Shown here piece by piece: positions 6,178 through 6,883 of a stretch of DNA of 6,883 nt. Within the stretch, counting starts at the first letter, position 1. Each line of letters opens with the position of its first letter. Made by a program: the position numbers and the translations under genes. This DNA is from Bacillota bacterium. Its GTDB lineage: Bacteria > Bacillota > Clostridia > Christensenellales > Aristaeellaceae. Below the pieces are notes generated by a model. The model worked only from the letters and a program-made list of their open reading frames with translations, ran no database searches and was not told the origin of the DNA. The DNA lies in the NCBI GenBank assembly GCA_023392515.1, contig JAEVYX010000078.1, positions 1 to 6,883 of the forward strand, read 5' to 3'.

Positions 6178-6381
6178 ATCGTGTCCCCCAGCATCCGTTT
6201 GGCCTGATTGTACACCATAGCCTATGGAAACACAACCCGGAGGAATGGTGTAAACCGGTTCCGGAACAGCTGGATATTCAAGTATGCTGACGAATGGCTG
6301 CCCGGCCAGAGAATTGTCGGGTTTCTATACCAGAGTAGTGCCAAACTGTGTGATGGTGTTAATCTGATATGCTTTACCCAG
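6178..6381. other. Intergenic region between the DHFR-like gene and the kinase gene
   Basis: These 204 bases hold the candidate kinase promoter (6207-6235), a further pair of overlapping palindromes just upstream (AACCGGTT at 6253-6260 and GTTCCGGAAC at 6258-6267) and no convincing gene. A plus-strand frame of 64 codons opens at a TTG at 6208, but it lacks a ribosome site and recognisable motifs. Composition shifts from GC-moderate on the kinase side to AT-rich near 6380. No T-tract hairpin terminator for the DHFR-like gene was found. Confidence 0.6.
6207..6235 (-). promoter_or_regulatory. Candidate kinase-regulator operon promoter with operator-like repeat in the spacer
   Basis: On the minus strand TTGTGT (6235-6230) and TACAAT (6212-6207) are separated by exactly 17 bases. 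The -10 matches consensus at five of six bases, the -35 at three. Transcription would start near 6200, about 22 bases before the kinase ATG. The spacer contains CCATAG-C-CTATGG (6215-6227), a perfect 6-base inverted repeat with a 1-base centre, well placed for a repressor or for autoregulation. The boxes and repeat are visible; their activity is inferred. Confidence 0.5.
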
Positions 6382-6883
6382 TTATATCTTTTTATAAATT
6401 AACTCAGCAAATTGTCCGTACTTTTTTACTTCTTTCAAAAAAAATCGCTTTAATGCTTCCTTCTGTGTAAACAATGGTATTCCCCTCCCTAATAGCACAG
6501 GGGCAATCTGTATTATCATATTATCTACCATATCATTATCTAATAAAGGAGCAACCAATGTGTTCCCGCCAACAATCCAAATATTTTTGTCCTTTTCTAT
6601 TTGCTTAACAAATTCTACGACATCGCAACGAATAGGCGTAAACCCCTTAACTGATAAGCTTTCAGCATGGGTAAAAACGTAGTTTTTAGTGGTCGGATAA
6701 ATACTATCTATATTCTTCATATTTTCAATCACACTAAATGTCCTTTTGCCCATGATAGTAATATCCATACTTTTATAGAAGCTTTCATAATCAGTTTCTT
6801 CTACCGTTCCAGTTTGATAAAGCCACTCCAAGTTATGGTTTTTATCAGCAAGATAGCCATCCAATGTTATACAACCATAAAAA
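6382..6883 (-). CDS. Dihydrofolate-reductase family protein (RibD C-terminal-like, YyaP/YwjB type), 5' end cut by window edge
   Basis: This is a soluble cytoplasmic protein of the RibD-C/DHFR fold, a family of NAD(P)H-dependent reductases, most members having no proven substrate. At least 166 residues are visible. The frame is open to base 6882 and reads FYGCITLDGYLADKNHNLEW, the usual beginning of this family, whose first strand should start only a few residues earlier. The real start is therefore outside the window, and a start at the in-frame TTG at 6864 would wrongly remove the first strand. Other family marks are TIMGKRTF (the helix after strand two), IWIVGGNTLVAPLLDNDMVD (the nucleotide-binding GG loop and helix) and IIQIAPVLLGRGIPLF near the C-terminus. 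It is markedly AT-richer than the genes to its left, with codons such as ATA and TTT frequent, which suggests separate ancestry. It has no evident link to sugar uptake; true folate reductase activity should not be assumed. Confidence 0.87.
   Translation of the reverse strand, partial: FYGCITLDGYLADKNHNLEWLYQTGTVEETDYESFYKSMDITIMGKRTFSVIENMKNIDSIYPTTKNYVFTHAESLSVKGFTPIRCDVVEFVKQIEKDKNIWIVGGNTLVAPLLDNDMVDNMIIQIAPVLLGRGIPLFTQKEALKRFFLKEVKKYGQFAELIYKKI

Noticed and set aside
6208..6402. 64-codon plus-strand frame opposite to all genes, between the kinase and the DHFR-like gene
   Set aside because: It starts at a TTG with no ribosome site, overlaps the kinase promoter and the end of the DHFR-like gene, and shows no family motif that I recognise. 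A decayed gene fragment is possible but not supported.

Overview
The window is an ordinary-looking but complete carbohydrate-sensing and uptake locus of a Gram-positive anaerobe type (Bacillota, most likely a gut-type Clostridia; this is inferred from the gene families, strong GGAGG-type ribosome binding sites and the YesM/YesN-like regulators). Every gene I can support is on the minus strand, so the biological order runs from right to left.

Layout in transcription order. The right edge (6883 down to 6382) holds the 3' part of an AT-rich gene for a RibD-C/dihydrofolate-reductase-like protein. It is compositionally unlike the rest and probably unrelated in function. A non-coding stretch (6381-6178) follows, carrying a candidate promoter with a perfect inverted repeat in its spacer. 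Next come a YesM-type sensor histidine kinase (6177-4390) and an AraC-type response regulator (4405-3308) whose frames overlap by 16 bases. A 121-base regulatory intergenic region (3307-3187) holds a near-perfect -10 box, two direct repeats, an inverted repeat and a palindrome. The transport genes follow: a secreted sugar-binding protein (3186-1942), a strong intercistronic hairpin, a MalF-type permease (1865-981), a MalG-type permease (984-154, 4-base overlap), and the first 49 codons of a glycoside hydrolase family 5-like enzyme (149 to 1) that runs off the left edge.

How the parts fit together (inference from family knowledge): the kinase senses an extracellular saccharide, or the loaded binding protein, and phosphorylates the response regulator, which activates the transporter promoter. 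The binding protein and the two permeases import an oligosaccharide using an ATPase encoded elsewhere, since none is present here, as is usual for CUT1 systems served by a shared MsmX-type ATPase. The GH5-like enzyme starts without a signal peptide and would cleave the sugar in the cytoplasm. The substrate cannot be told from the sequence, though a beta-glucan or beta-mannan oligosaccharide would suit the hydrolase family.

I found no RNA genes, insertion sequences, CRISPR arrays or clear intrinsic terminators, and no evidence of an undescribed system. The points most worth a second look are the regulatory architecture at 3187-3307, the 13-bp hairpin at 1890-1918, the absence of a canonical lipobox in the binding protein, and the sharp compositional boundary near 6380.
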